A stretch of 21,349 nt of DNA, from contig NW_003120925.1 in NCBI RefSeq assembly GCF_000003605.2, forward strand, positions 49,588 to 70,936, in the 5' to 3' direction. The notes under the pieces are model-generated. The model made no database searches. It worked only from the letters and a program-made list of their open reading frames with translations, and was not told the DNA's origin. Shown here piece by piece: positions 8,677 through 19,470 of the stretch; position 1 is the first letter of the stretch; the number at the start of each line of letters is the position of its first letter. The DNA comes from Saccoglossus kowalevskii (taxonomy: Eukaryota; Hemichordata; Enteropneusta; Harrimaniidae). The position numbers were made by a program, and so were the translations under genes.

Positions 8677-11638
8677 GTGAGTTATTAATAATGTAGGACT
8701 GATGTCAAAATTAGAAATGTCTAAAACATGGTTGTATTATTGTATGTCTGGATTCAATGTTCGATATGCCAGCTGTCAAGACACCACGCCATCACACTGA
8801 AATATAATATAGACTATTACACACCATATCCGTATATTTATATTACCAACAGCTCCAACAGAGAATATTCAGTACACAGAGAATCTTAAAGTGTTAGTTA
8901 CAATTCCCGATTCCGAATCAATAGAGAAAAAACTTAATGTCTACAATGGCTCCACATTTATACGTGACGTTTATTTGTCTAGTGCTTCTGGAATTATATG
9001 ATTGCAATTTCTTGTGATTGTCAATAGCTTAAGTTTCTATATTACCCGTTTAACGTTTAATCATTTATGAGTACCATTCACAATTATTTGATCAGTAGTA
9101 TGATTAATTAATGTAAATAATTCCATACACATGTGCCGAATTTGTAATGTGTTGTACATTCATTCCACTTCATCCAACATTTTATTTTGACATCATTTTT
9201 TTACCTACTTCAGCAATAGATATCAACTCGAATATGATCGATATCGCGAAATCTACAAACAACGCTGACAATATTACATATCTTGTGGGTGATGTCGGAG
9301 CTGCTGAGACATTCAAGTCAGAATGGAAAAACTCGTTCGATAAAGTGTTGGCCTATTATGCTCTGCAGTGGATTCCTAACTGGCCTGATACTATAATATA
9401 TCTCTACGAATGTTTGAAACCAGGCGGGGAGGGCTATATAAATATAACAATAGATGAACCTGCATTAGTTATAAATGTAATACATGAAGCTGCCTATCAG
9501 CTACCAAGGTGGCAACAATTTGTGAAGGTTAGTATATTCACGTTTGAATGTATAGTGATATGGCAATGATTCGTGCCTTTGGTATAATAACAGTGTCGAG
9601 TACATAACATGTCAATACCGTGTGTAGTGTATCGAAGAATATAATTATTTGAGACTCAAACAAAATGTACAACTCCAAATTGCTTGGTTCTCAGTAGTGA
9701 TTGGTTCTGGCTGTTTGTATCGTTCCATTGTGCTGTGATACTAAAATAGTAGCTATCATTATAGTAGAGTACTAAAAGTCATTCATTATGTCCATGAATG
9801 CTGTTAAAATAAACTATATCATATTTTTTAAAGGTCATAACGAGAAAATGAGAAATGAAAAAAAAATCACCTACAGAATTGACAAATGTTAAATTCATTT
9901 TGTGACTCGGGATTTTCCAGGTGAGGATCACAATGACATCGCCTAGAAAAACTAGTTAAACACTGATCGTATTTCGCATCTATTTAGTGAATACTTTGCT
10001 GACGTCTATCAACCATGGAATAATTTGATTCTTGAACATCTCTGATACTTTCGTTGTGAGTGTTTTATATTGTCGTACGTGACATACAATTAAATATGCG
10101 TTGTATATTATATAATTTAGGGTTTAAACTAATTGTCTTCGTGTTAAAAAAAACTACTAATCATGTTTCAACATTTCATGTTATGATTCTTTGCCACATG
10201 TAAATGTATACACAAATAATGATTTGTTAAAGCTGATTTCTGCTTCAGCATTTTAGTGTATACCTTACAGTGATAATACATTGTGTGTAAAATTACCACC
10301 CAAGTCTCATTGAGAACTATAGCCCCGAAACTCGCACCACAAATAATTGTCAGTCTTTTTCATAATCGCGCTACTTTTCACCTGATCTCATTTAAAACAA
10401 TAGTGACCATGTCAAAAAGAATGGATCACTATCATATAAAGGGCAGGGACAAGTTTGGTGTAACTCTTGCATTCAACGAGATATCGGCAGCAATTTGCTA
10501 TTTGAGTCCCAGTTTTGCAAATTATATTCAAATGTGTATAACCCACATTTATATAATACCAATAGTTGTGTTCATATTGGTGCTTTGATGTATCTAAAGT
10601 TGAAATCTTGCAAAAAATATAATAATCAATATAATCTATGTGCAATATTCGTTACTTTCTATGAATACCTGAAAAACTCAAGGCTTTCAAATTTTATGTT
10701 CTTATGTAGCTTTTCATAATTTTCACTAACCAAAATACCATTTATGTATTCAACATTATAGGGATTCCAGTATAAACACTATCCTCTACAAGGCAATGAA
10801 GAAGATTTCGATGCAATTCTCAGAAAAGCTGGTTTTGTTGATGTCAAAGTCGAGGTAGAAAAGACGTTAAATTTCTTCCAGTTTGATACTGATTTGCAGG
10901 CAAAGGGTAAGTGATACCTAATGAGACGAATTATGGTGTGAAGAAAAAAACAGAGAATTGAACAAAAAATTGAACAAGGAAAATAAGCTTCAAATTGACG
11001 AAATCCAGATAAAACAGATATTGGTAAGAATTACATTTTTAGAGATAATATACACAAGTTACTGATGTTTGACTACTACCTGTCTATGGCAGCTCATGTT
11101 AGTTATGCATGTAAATCAGTATTAACTAAATCTCAAATCAGAATGTGAATATCTGTTAAAACTGCCGAAATTCGCATTAATGCACTGATTGGTTCAAGAC
11201 TCAATTACAGCAGTAGTTTATTATATTGTATTTATGGAATGCAGGTCAAGTTTGCACGACTGCATTTGGGAGCTGAGAAGCGATACATTTGATAAATTAA
11301 AATATAAAAAATCATGACCTATGATGTCAGATAAGTTGAATCTTTTTTCAAGTATTGTCATATCAGGCAACTGCACAGAGAATTGTAACGAACACATTAA
11401 TTAATTTGAAGAAGTGTCATATCAACTATACTATTCACTGTACCGGTATGCCGCATCTGTACTATTTTCAGATTTTATTCGATGCTTTCTCCCTCAACTG
11501 GAGTGTCTACCTGATGACTTTAAAGAAGATTTCTTGGAAGACGTTTTCCTCAATGTTAGATCAAAATGTGAGAAGACTGAAGATGGAAGGGCGGTGTGGA
11601 AAATTCCTACTTTAACTGCTATGTTCAGAAAAGAGTAA
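8496..11638 (+). CDS. Gene B: juvenile hormone acid O-methyltransferase-like SAM methyltransferase, complete, four coding exons
   Basis: Joining 8496-8676, 9214-9527, 10762-10906 and 11472-11638 gives 268 residues, close to the usual 270-280 of JHAMT-like proteins. Introns are 537, 1234 and 565 bp with phases 1, 0 and 1; all borders are GT/AG (donors GTGAGT, GTTAGT, GTAAGT). The fold is a class I Rossmann methyltransferase. Motif I is LLDVCCGSG (residues 36-44), the ribose-binding acidic residue is D63 in AIDIN, and VGD lies at 85-87. SFDKVLAYYALQW (101-113) and CLKPGGEGYINI (127-138) are the post-I strand and motif IV, in the form typical of JHAMT-like enzymes. Such enzymes move a methyl group from SAM to a carboxylate or similar acceptor in the cytosol. 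The acceptor cannot be inferred: outside arthropods these paralogs are mostly named by similarity only. The first glycine of motif I is cysteine here. Family assignment is good; substrate is unknown. Confidence 0.88.
9214..9527 (+). CDS. Gene B coding exon 2 (core of the methyltransferase fold)
   Basis: The acceptor is CTACTTCAG ending at 9213 and the donor is GTTAGT at 9528. The exon completes codon 61 and encodes residues 61-165, holding D63, VGD, FDKVLAYYALQW and LKPGGEGY. Exon 2 of gene C aligns along its whole length apart from one 15-codon gap. Confidence 0.9.
10762..10906 (+). CDS. Gene B coding exon 3
   Basis: The acceptor is ATTATAG ending at 10761 and the donor is a consensus GTAAGT at 10907. 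It encodes residues 166-213 plus one base, including the pattern AGFVDVKVEVEK, which in this fold is the late helix followed by a beta strand. The last part (DVKV, DLQ, K) matches exon 3 of gene C. Confidence 0.85.
11472..11638 (+). CDS. Gene B coding exon 4 (C-terminal region)
   Basis: The acceptor is TACTATTTTCAG ending at 11471. The exon completes D214 and ends with RKE and TAA at 11636-11638. It matches the last exons of genes A (108-280) and C (20398-20564) with no internal gap, which fixes the reading frame. Confidence 0.9.
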
Positions 11639-11649
11639 AAGTTTTACTA

Positions 11650-11905
11650 TGCATGCCAGTGTATATATTCAAGTTAACTTCAATAATAATACTATAAAAA
11701 GTAGACGTTTTAGCCCATATTGTTTGTGTGAACAATTATCACTCGTATTTGTGTGGAATGGTCATTGAGTTATTTATGAAATAAATCTTTTTCAGATATA
11801 TACGTAGGAGATTGGCTCTAAAAGTGTATGTCATAATTAACACATTCATACATGGCTTACACTAAAAATATATTTCGCCATCTTTATTCGATGTTCATCC
11901 TCTAC
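11650..11905 (+). repeat. Duplicated noncoding block, copy 2 (probable gene B 3' UTR)
   Basis: This is the mate of 3065-3345. It begins about 12 bases after the gene B stop codon and contains AATAAA at 11780-11785, so at least its first half is probably transcribed as 3' UTR. Alignment with copy 1 fades after GCCATCTTTATTCGATGTT near 11900. Confidence 0.8.
11780..11785 (+). promoter_or_regulatory. Candidate polyadenylation signal of gene B
   Basis: AATAAA lies 142 bases after the stop codon of gene B. It is the only clear hexamer in the first 150 bases of the 3' flank and sits inside the duplicated block. Confidence 0.5.
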
Positions 11906-12354
11906 ACACACTCTGACATATAAAACTGTGGTACAGTACTTCTGTATAAGTAATGGATAAAGCCCCGCCACAAGAACTTGGATAGTAAGACCAATGACAT
12001 TTTATTTGACATTTATATTTTATTTATTATATTTCCTATGAGTAACGAGTATTTTATCTAAAACCAACTATTGGCATCTGTTTGTGGAAATTTTCAAGGC
12101 CTTCATTGAGTCCTGTGAAATTGTTGATGGACTATTTCCCTATTTGCAAATATATGATATAAAATTTCTCGAATATTTGTTTACACCAAAAGCGTTCGCA
12201 GACAGCTGCTAATTGAAGCTGGCAACCGGGCCAATGCGCAAAATATGTATTAAAACGGCGTCCCGTGTTCTGATGTTTCTAGTTAACTGATTTAATTACA
12301 CCAATGACACCAATCATTATCATCATGTGATTGTATGTCAGTCTACTTTGCCGA
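11906..12354. other. Intergenic, no recognised feature
   Basis: AT-rich noncoding DNA between the 3' flank of gene B and the minisatellite. No exon, RNA gene or transposon protein is seen on either strand. Confidence 0.55.
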
Positions 12355-12600
12355 TCTAAGTGTTTTAAAATATAACACATTGTTGTTGCCATTAAGTGTT
12401 TTATAATTAAACACATAATTAAAGTGTTTTTTAAGTGTTCATTATCACAACACTTTTGAAAGTGTTTTAACTGGATACACATTTTGAAAAGTGTTTTAAC
12501 TGGATACACATTTTGAAAAGTGTTTTAACTGGATACACATTTTAAAAAGTGTTTTAACTGGATACACATTTTGAAAAGTTTTTCCACCAGGAGCACGTAT
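12355..12600 (+). repeat. Minisatellite, left arm (inverted relative to the right arm)
   Basis: Four good copies start at 12461, 12490, 12519 and 12548 at an exact 29-bp spacing, with a fifth broken copy at 12577. The core is AGTGTTTTAACTGGATACAC followed by ATTTTGAAA. Decayed AAGTGTTTT-containing units reach back to about 12355. The reverse complement of the core, GTGTATCCAGTTAAAACACT, is nearly the core of the right arm, GTGTATCTAGTAAAAGCACT. Confidence 0.92.
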
Positions 12601-12625
12601 TGAAATGTGTTCATCACTCCATTAT

Positions 12626-13240
12626 TAAAAATGTGTATCTAGTAAAAGCACTTTTTCAAAAATGTGTATCTAGTAAAAGCACTTTTAAAAATGTATATCT
12701 AGTAAAAGCACTTTTAAAAATGTATATCTAGTAAAAGCAATTTTCAAAATGTATATCTAGTAAAAGCACTTTTCAAAAATCTGTATCTAGTAAAAGCACT
12801 TTTCAAAAATCTGTATCTAGTAAAAGCACTTTTCAAAAATCTATATCTAGTAAAAGCACTTTTCAAAAATCTATATCTAGTAAAAGCACTTTTCAAAAAT
12901 CTATATCTAGTAAGAGCACTTTTCAAAAATCTATATCTAGTAAAAGCACTTTTCAAAAATCTATATCTAGTAAAAGCACTTTTAAAAATCTGTATCTAGT
13001 AAAAGCACTTTTAAAAATGTGCATCTAGTAAAAGCACTTTTTAAAATGTGTATCTAGTAAAAAAAACTTTTCAAAATGTGTATCTAGTAAAAGCACTTTT
13101 TAAAATGTGTATCTAGTAAAAGCACTTTTTAAAATGTGTATCTAGTAAAAGCACTTTTTAAAATGTGTATCTAGTAAAAGCACTTTTTAAAATGTGTATC
13201 TAGTAAAAGCACTTTTTAAAAAGTGTATCTAGTAAAAGCG
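12626..13240 (+). repeat. Minisatellite, right arm, about 21 copies
   Basis: About 21 copies carry the core TATCTAGTAAAAGCACTTTT. Copies in the middle (about 12776-12990) have a 30-bp period with AAAAATCT before the core, while copies on both sides have AAAATGTG and periods of 28-30. The clustered variants show local expansion of sub-families. The minus strand is open across part of the array only because the 30-bp period is a multiple of three; the resulting 10-residue repeat is not taken as a protein. Confidence 0.95.
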
Positions 13241-15011
13241 CAAAATACATCAACATATAAAGCTGTTTATTATTGAGAATATTAAAATCAATAAATTCAT
13301 TTATGTATGTGGGCTTTTTTTTCGTTCCCGTTCGCCCACCTTGTTTTATTCCCTGACCGCTGCCAGCTCCAGGGTGTAAGTGACATAGGAAGTTATATGA
13401 TTTCATGTGTAGAGCATTTTTTTTTTGCATTTCAGTGTTAATATTTCCACTGAACCCTGGGTGCTGCATAATTCGAGAAAATTTTTTACGAAAAAAAATG
13501 GATAGAAAAGTCTTCGGAAGCATATGTAATTTTATGCAAATAACGATTGCCATAACGTCGACAGTATGCCAATTACATTTGTTTTGACTGTTTACCGAGA
13601 CACGCATCCTTACAAAAGAAGCAAGTGGGTTTCCGTACTGTTCTTCTAGCATAGATCTTAGAAAGACAGGGACAGGCAACTACAATATTTCTTTTGTTTT
13701 AACCTGGGTTATAATCCTCCAAATAATCTCACAATCCAATTATATATAGTGAATCACATCTAGTGTTGAAGTATTTTTGAGTTGGCCAGCCAAGTTTCCA
13801 CATACAAAAATACACAAAATATTTCTATTTAATTTGTTTTATTTTATTATATTTTTCCTGAATTCTTTAAAATATATTTACCATATAAAATTAATATTTT
13901 GGATACCATTTTATCTTAATATTTTACAATCCATATCCTTATATTTGAATCTGTATCAAGACATTTGAAAAAGCATAACAATACAACGACTAGATTTGGT
14001 GTCACATTTTACTCCCAATTCATATTGGAATATTGCCAGCAATTATTAATAAAGCTTGTTCAGACTACCATTTATTCCCGACATCATATTCAGTGGCTCG
14101 TTCTCAGGATCTACAACAGTAATAAATAAACAGAAGCCATGTTTTTAGAAGACACCGCCATATCAAGCTTGATATCATATCAGATTTGAACCATACCATT
14201 TCAAGCTACAGGGTGTCTAAAAATGACTCATGAACCAATAAACACATCTTCCACCCACCACAAACATTGTAGCCATAATTGAACAACCAAGAAAGCAACA
14301 CATTACAACTAGTAACAAACATGAAATCTTCCACCCCTACAGCATTAATGGTTCATATACTCATTTGCATCTATGTACAACAAGCTTAGCCAATAGATGC
14401 ACCTGACTCATCAAACTTTTGACCAACCAACTCATTCTAATTATTGTTGAGTGAGGCCGCTATTTACTAATGAGATGAATCTTTTAAAAGAATTTAACAG
14501 ATTATCTATATTCACCAGTACGTCTGACATCTGACATCTTTTTATGAATGCCAAAATAAGAACACCTGAAAAATTACAACGTATAAATTAAAATTTAAAT
14601 TTCAACAATTAAAATTGTTAAAAAAACAGACAAAAACTCCATACTAAAGCAAATATTTAAGCTTTAAAACGTTAACGTCCTATACACTATAGCAACTCGA
14701 AAGCGTGAAAGCCGGTACATTTTAGAAATCCAAGGTGGAAGCTCATGGCATATGGTATTTAGTTGTTCTCGTCTAGTATGTATGCGATTGTAATTTATCG
14801 CTTGGTTGTTGTACCATGGTCGCTCTGCATCCTGATTCTTGCACTAAATTGCACTTGTAAGTACTTAGTCTCGTTTGTTGACATTTTACGGGGGAAGGAT
14901 AGTAAGACAATATTATTTATAAAGATATGTCATGGATATATTACAAATAACACTTTTGATAAACTTGTATGACACAAATGCGAGTGGAAATTCTAACTTT
15001 CTGTTTTACAG
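13241..15011. other. Intergenic, no recognised gene
   Basis: A short GC-richer stretch lies at about 13325-13380. On the minus strand a 159-codon open frame (13200-13679) includes HPGAGSGQGIKQGG but has no family I recognise and begins to overlap the satellite. A perfect 16-bp palindrome, ATATCAAGCTTGATAT, lies at 14160-14175. The segment 14540-14700 is very AT-rich. No exon or RNA gene is seen. Confidence 0.45.
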
Positions 15012-15030
15012 CTTTCAAAAAAAAATAGTT

Positions 15031-15105
15031 ATGAACGCTAAAGAAGCCACATCATTATCTGCGTATACAAAGCGTTTTTTTCAGCATCTCAGCAGGTTTT
15101 CCTAG
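15031..15105 (+). pseudogene. Gene C exon 1 remnant with premature stop
   Basis: The ATG follows a splice acceptor TTTTACAG (ending 15011) by 19 bases, as in gene B. The frame reads MNAKEATSLSAY and ends with HLSRFS and TAG at 15103-15105. Alignment with gene B is lost at this point, about 30 codons before the expected motif I, which suggests that a deletion or insertion broke the exon. Confidence 0.75.
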
Positions 15106-16658
15106 GTCTGTATCTCCCGGAACTAGATTACACACTCATACCTGACAAAAACCCGTATTTCAAGATTCTACATGTACTTTTCATTTTGAATCTTCACTTT
15201 GTTTTCTAGAAAGTTCAGATTATTGCACATAAAGTTGGCCGCCATTTTTGGCATGTCATGTCTATCTTTCCATGTTCAAATACTCATTTATTATATTTTG
15301 TAAGTGTATGTTTGTTTGTACATCCCAGCTAAAATTATAAACTATAAATGGGAGGGGCTCAAATAATAATCCAATGGCTAATGGTCCCAATGAAGGTTTT
15401 TATTATTATTGCACAATGTGTATGAAACTAAAGCTGGGAGATATGCCAACATGCCAAGTGATACTATCTATATCTGGTAACAACTATTTCTCCGTAAATG
15501 CTGCTTCTATCATAAGACAGCTAAACATGATATAAAAACTAACAATACACTGTCAGATAATACTGTCAAAACTGTCAATATCTGTCCACGATTTGCGTGT
15601 TCACAAAGTGTGATGCGAGGACTGATTTCTGTTGTCGGTCACAGCTACAGTGCACTGGCCTATTACTGATCAATCAAAGCACGATGAATGTTGTATACAT
15701 GCATGAAACTGTTCACACACACAGTGATTCAATATGTAGATTACGTTTTGTACCGGTACACGAGGTTTTCCACGCAATATCCACGCAATGAAATTATTAA
15801 CAGGGTTAACGACTCGTTACATGGACGTGCCTTATTGTTTACATCATATACATGGTCAAATATCGTTACACATTGGTAGTTTTCAGCAGACGATGCCTTG
15901 TAGGTTTCAAATTTGAAGCGTTCACCTCAACTGGAAATTCGTGGCTATCGCAGCAAGTTCTTCGCCATCAAGAACCCAAAATATACTGAAATTCTCCCTG
16001 TTTCAGCAAGTCTGTAGAGTATGCATGATAGACTCAGTGCTTGGGAAAAATAGCTTTGGAGGGCCACCTTTTGTGCATGCAGTCCTTGCTGCAGTTTTGA
16101 TTCGAAATCTCTGTTGAGTGTCAATTCACAGTTGTTTAAGTCTCATTATACATAGATACTCGTATTTTATATTACTTTTAATTAAAAGTGTTGAACCCTT
16201 TTGTAGATTTTAGTTGACACATATCTAGCTTTTGGATGCGAGTGAACAAACTAGCTCTTACCACTTTCTCACTATGCTTTTATGATAATTAGTATTCACA
16301 TTAACCATATAGTGGTGGAATACTCTGTCAGATGACCCATCTCTAAGGTGTGCCTTTCCCCGAGGATATTAACATAGCGACGTAATACCCACTGTACACC
16401 TACCCGTCTCTAGTTGCTAAAATGTTTCGCAGATTTTATGGTGACAAATTTAAAACTGATCACTTGGGGGTGCTTGGTTTCCAAAGCTGCCGCGTTTATT
16501 CACAAACCTAGTTGATTAATTGTTGAATGGCATAGCCGAGTGAGTTTCAATTGATACTCTAAATAATGAATGGTGATGTTCTCAAACTCAGTAAATGCTG
16601 ATTGTATGGATTCATTCTGTTTGTTAGTGGTATTATACTTTTCTTGTACACTTTTCAG
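15106..16658. other. Gene C, region between broken exon 1 and exon 2
   Basis: The rest of exon 1, including codons for the glycine motif, was looked for here and not found. A GGCCGCCATTTTT motif near 15239 recalls the repeats at 17459 and 17611. The two open frames near 15597-15879 show no recognisable family. Confidence 0.5.
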
Positions 16659-16927
16659 CAATGGCTATCAACACGAATATGATAAATGTAGCGATGTCTA
16701 CAAATAATGCAGACAATATCACGTATATTGTGGGTGATGCCGAAACCGCGGCTTATTATGCTTTGAATTGGGTTTCAAAATGGCCTGATACCGCAAGACA
16801 TCTATACGAGTGCCCAAAGCCCGGTGATGAGGGCTATTTAAACATTGTAGTCGATCGAAAGCCACACTTTTTCAGTGTGATACACGATGCTATCAATGAG
16901 CTGTCGAAATGGCAAACATTTGTGCAG
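16659..16927 (+). pseudogene. Gene C exon 2, in frame with a 15-codon deletion
   Basis: The acceptor CTTTTCAG ends at 16658 and the donor GTTAGT starts at 16928, both as in gene B. The reading AMAINTNM corresponds to AIDINSNM of gene B, so the acidic residue is lost. After VGD only four residues precede AYYALNW, against 19 in gene B. The remainder (WPDT, HLYECPKPGDEGYLNI, WQTFVQ) aligns without gaps. Confidence 0.85.
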
Positions 16928-17227
16928 GTTAGTATATTATATTTTTTGAAGATTGTGACGGGCTAAGTCTTCCCTATAGTAATGTTGTTCAGACAGCATA
17001 GAACTGAAACTTTGTTTTGTAATATGAACGACTGTGATATCAACTGTTTCACATTGTTTTAACAGAGAACATATTTATGCAGTATGTGTTTCTCATGTCA
17101 TATTCTTTGACCGTGTTGTTATTCAAGCAGTCGAAAATGATACGATACCAACCACACACACAGCGTAATCTTGGATTCTCGTCAAAAATGGCCAACCATT
17201 GAAGTATTTGCACTAATTGCATTGTGT

Positions 17228-17700
17228 TTTAACCGATCAACTTGAAATTGTTCATGTGGCATGTATGGTCAATGCTTCCAAAAAAATATAATTTGATCAT
17301 TCACATGCTTTTGCCACTGTCTTTAATATTGTAAATTGGACATTTCAAAGAAAGAGTACCTAAGCCAAGGAGTACCTAAGCCAATGAACTTGATATCATG
17401 TCAACATGTATAGAGAAAGCAATATAAATAAAATAATTTTGTTCGTCCATGTGATTTGGCCGCCGTCTTGGATTTCCGGAAATATGATCACAATTTAGGA
17501 CGTTTGTTTATTATGAGGGCTTGAATCAATCAACTTGATATTTTGCTTCGAACACGTACGTGCAAAGATTTTTTCGAGATGAATAAAATTAGGCTGATCA
17601 GTGACGTTACGTGGCCGCCATCTTAAAATACTTTGGATTGCTCACATGGTTTTAGTCGCCATCTTGAATTTCTCGCATAATGGGTCCCCCAATGTAAGCG
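17228..17700 (+). repeat. Degenerate repeat with AACTTGATAT and GCCGCCATCTT motifs
   Basis: Three diverged units begin with ATCAACTTGAAATTGTTCAT (17228 area), ATGAACTTGATATCATGTCA (17382 area) and ATCAACTTGATATTTTGCTT (17526 area), about 150 bases apart. TGGCCGCCGTCTTGGATTTC (17458 area), TGGCCGCCATCTTAAAATAC (17611 area) and a related GTCGCCATCTTGAATTTC (17655 area) follow. A 16-bp direct repeat GAGTACCTAAGCCAA lies at 17354-17385. No protein coding is seen. Confidence 0.65.
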
Positions 17701-18000
17701 TTATCTATGGGTTCTTTATGTAACCAAACACCAACAAACTGTTTGTCACAAGGCTTGTTTTCAGTTAATAATGGTAGCCAAAGGAGGACCAAAAGACCTT
17801 GCCTTGTGTTGTGGGTTCTTTAACCATTATTGGGGTGACCAGCTTTGGAAATGTACACGAATTCGACACGCACGCTTGCAATGATAACACGAAGATGTAT
17901 TAACTTCCAAATCGTATTTAATAACACAAATATAAATAAAGGGGGGAATAATACAAAGAGGGCATATACGGAACAACTGATATATACACACGGCTTCAAG

Positions 18001-18029
18001 CTCCAGTCACGAGTGACAAGTGACTGGAG
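18001..18029. repeat. 10-bp hairpin
   Basis: CTCCAGTCAC at 18001-18010 is the exact reverse complement of GTGACTGGAG at 18020-18029, with a 9-base loop. It is GC-richer than its surroundings. No function is assigned. Confidence 0.75.
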
Positions 18030-18984
18030 TATGTAGAGCCAAAAGTAAGTAAAATATGTAAAGTTTAACAAAAGCATTGATCTCCAACTGTAAACGTCTT
18101 AACTATTTGGTGTTCAACCAAGTGAACCGTTCATACCAAAGTTGGCAAAACTATTGAACCCAACAGAACATTGAACAAAATAACACGCTGCTACTCTAAA
18201 ATAATTCTGAAATAATATCATGCATACCATGTCGACGGTACAGTCATGTGGAAGCGTAGACCTGCTGTACACGCTGTCGAAGTGGAGATGCACACGCCCT
18301 ATTCCAGCTGGCAACGGAGCATTGAACTGGTTACACTCGACGAACCAAAGGCTTCTTGGCAAGGTGGCTTAGAGTAATGCGTCAGTTCCTATGAAATTTA
18401 CTCAGCTCGCAAAACCATTGGTGACATCCACTAGAAAACTGCATCCATGGCGATTTCTTAACAAAGGATAAAAGAGCGGGCTTCCAACGCCCAAATGATG
18501 TGTATACTCATACTATGTGGCAGGAAAGACGTTGACAATAGCTTTTCCATTCATTAAATACCATGCATGAATTAGCATAACAGATAATTAGCATGTAGAC
18601 CCTATCCAGTAAGCAATTAGTTGGTTCGTTGACATTGGTGGCGTCCTTATTACTCCACTAAAAATTAACAGACGTACGTGCATTTCACTTTGAGTGGGGA
18701 ATCGACGTCCCACATACTCAACACAATTCGTTGCTGGGATTATTCTGCCCAGGTTATATTTATCATTGCGAATTTGCATGCTTCATGGAATTAGTTCTAT
18801 AATAATTACATTACTATGATCTGAAATTACATATGTATTTTGGAACCTTGTGACACTGCTCAACTAATTACGTTTGTGATATACCTACAAAGCACAGCAA
18901 TATGGTCATGTGCTGTAGTTTGTACAAATTGGGTTGAATACATACAACAACTACTTAAACATGCTCTAACCTCTGAATTTTTAG

Positions 18985-19060
18985 TTTTTGCTGGATGTCA
19001 AAGTACGAGTTAATAATGCGTTACCATACTTCGTATTTGAAAATGATTTGCAGACGAAAG
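18985..19060 (+). pseudogene. Gene C exon 3, truncated at its 5' end
   Basis: The segment reads FLLDVKVRV and ends FENDLQTK before the donor GTATGT at 19061. It matches the last 25 codons of gene B exon 3 (FVDVKVEV to DTDLQAK). The 23 codons before that are missing. A TTTTTAG at 18978-18984 provides a usable acceptor that keeps phase 0. Confidence 0.75.
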
Positions 19061-19203
19061 GTATGTAGAAAAATAATTGATGTGACGAAGTCAAGTTTCT
19101 ATGATAACGTCAAATCGTCATATTTTCATCATATTTTCGTCGTATATTATACACATCTACAAAATCCGAAAATATGTCACAAATGTCTTCTTTTCAACGC
19201 CAC

Positions 19204-19470
19204 GCATCTGTGACGTCAAAACTAGACTACTGTAACTGTCTACTTTATGGGATTTTTCTCATCATTATACACCAGCTCCATTGTGTTAAGAATACATCTG
19301 CCTGTCTCATTACTATTGCTAAGAAATTTGAAAACATCACACACATTATCTACGACCTCCACTGGATACCAATACCCAAGAATACTAACTTCAAACTTAC
19401 AAATTACAATCAACTGTCAAAACATGTTTTAGGGCTGCAATTGTTCTCGAACCAACATCTATACATTAGT
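19204..19470 (+). mobile_element. CR1/Jockey-like retrotransposon fragment
   Basis: The frame from about 19204 reads VTSKLDYCNCLLYG, then LHCVKNTSACLIT and DLHWIPI. This is the pattern of the reverse transcriptase C-terminus of CR1/Jockey-type non-LTR elements, where SRLDYCNSLLYG, VQNAAARLVT and LHWLPI are typical. Only about 90 codons remain, with no 5' part and no visible 3' tail. It lies within intron 3 of gene C, in the same direction as the gene. Confidence 0.82.

Larger units (their letters stand above)
16928..18984. other. Gene C intron 2 with diverged repeats
   Basis: This 2057-bp interval holds the GCCGCC-type repeat region (17228-17700), a 10-bp hairpin (18001-18029) and an unassigned protein-like open segment (18216-18374). 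No RNA gene is seen. Confidence 0.6.

Noticed and set aside
11355-11615. Open frame overlapping gene B exon 4 in another phase
   Set aside because: Homology with exons 4 of A and C, and the splice phase, both fix the other frame.
12744-12956. Minus-strand open frame of a perfect 10-residue repeat (FLKSAFTRYR)
   Set aside because: It arises because a 30-bp satellite period is a multiple of three; neighbouring copies with 28-29-bp periods break the frame.
12355-13240. CRISPR-like repeat array
   Set aside because: There are no unique spacers; the repeats abut directly, vary in length and lie in intron-containing eukaryotic DNA without cas genes.
13200-13679. Longest open frame in the window, 159 codons on the minus strand
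   Set aside because: It runs into the minisatellite, has no recognised domain, and no splice or expression signal supports it. The HPGAGSGQGIKQGG stretch is curious but not enough for a gene call.
14160-14175. Perfect 16-bp palindrome ATATCAAGCTTGATAT as a regulatory site
   Set aside because: An isolated palindrome in AT-rich noncoding DNA, with no second copy or neighbouring gene to support a role.
15597-15879. Two overlapping small open frames as a possible replacement first exon for gene C
   Set aside because: Neither resembles the methyltransferase N-terminus, and neither ends at a donor in the phase needed for exon 2.
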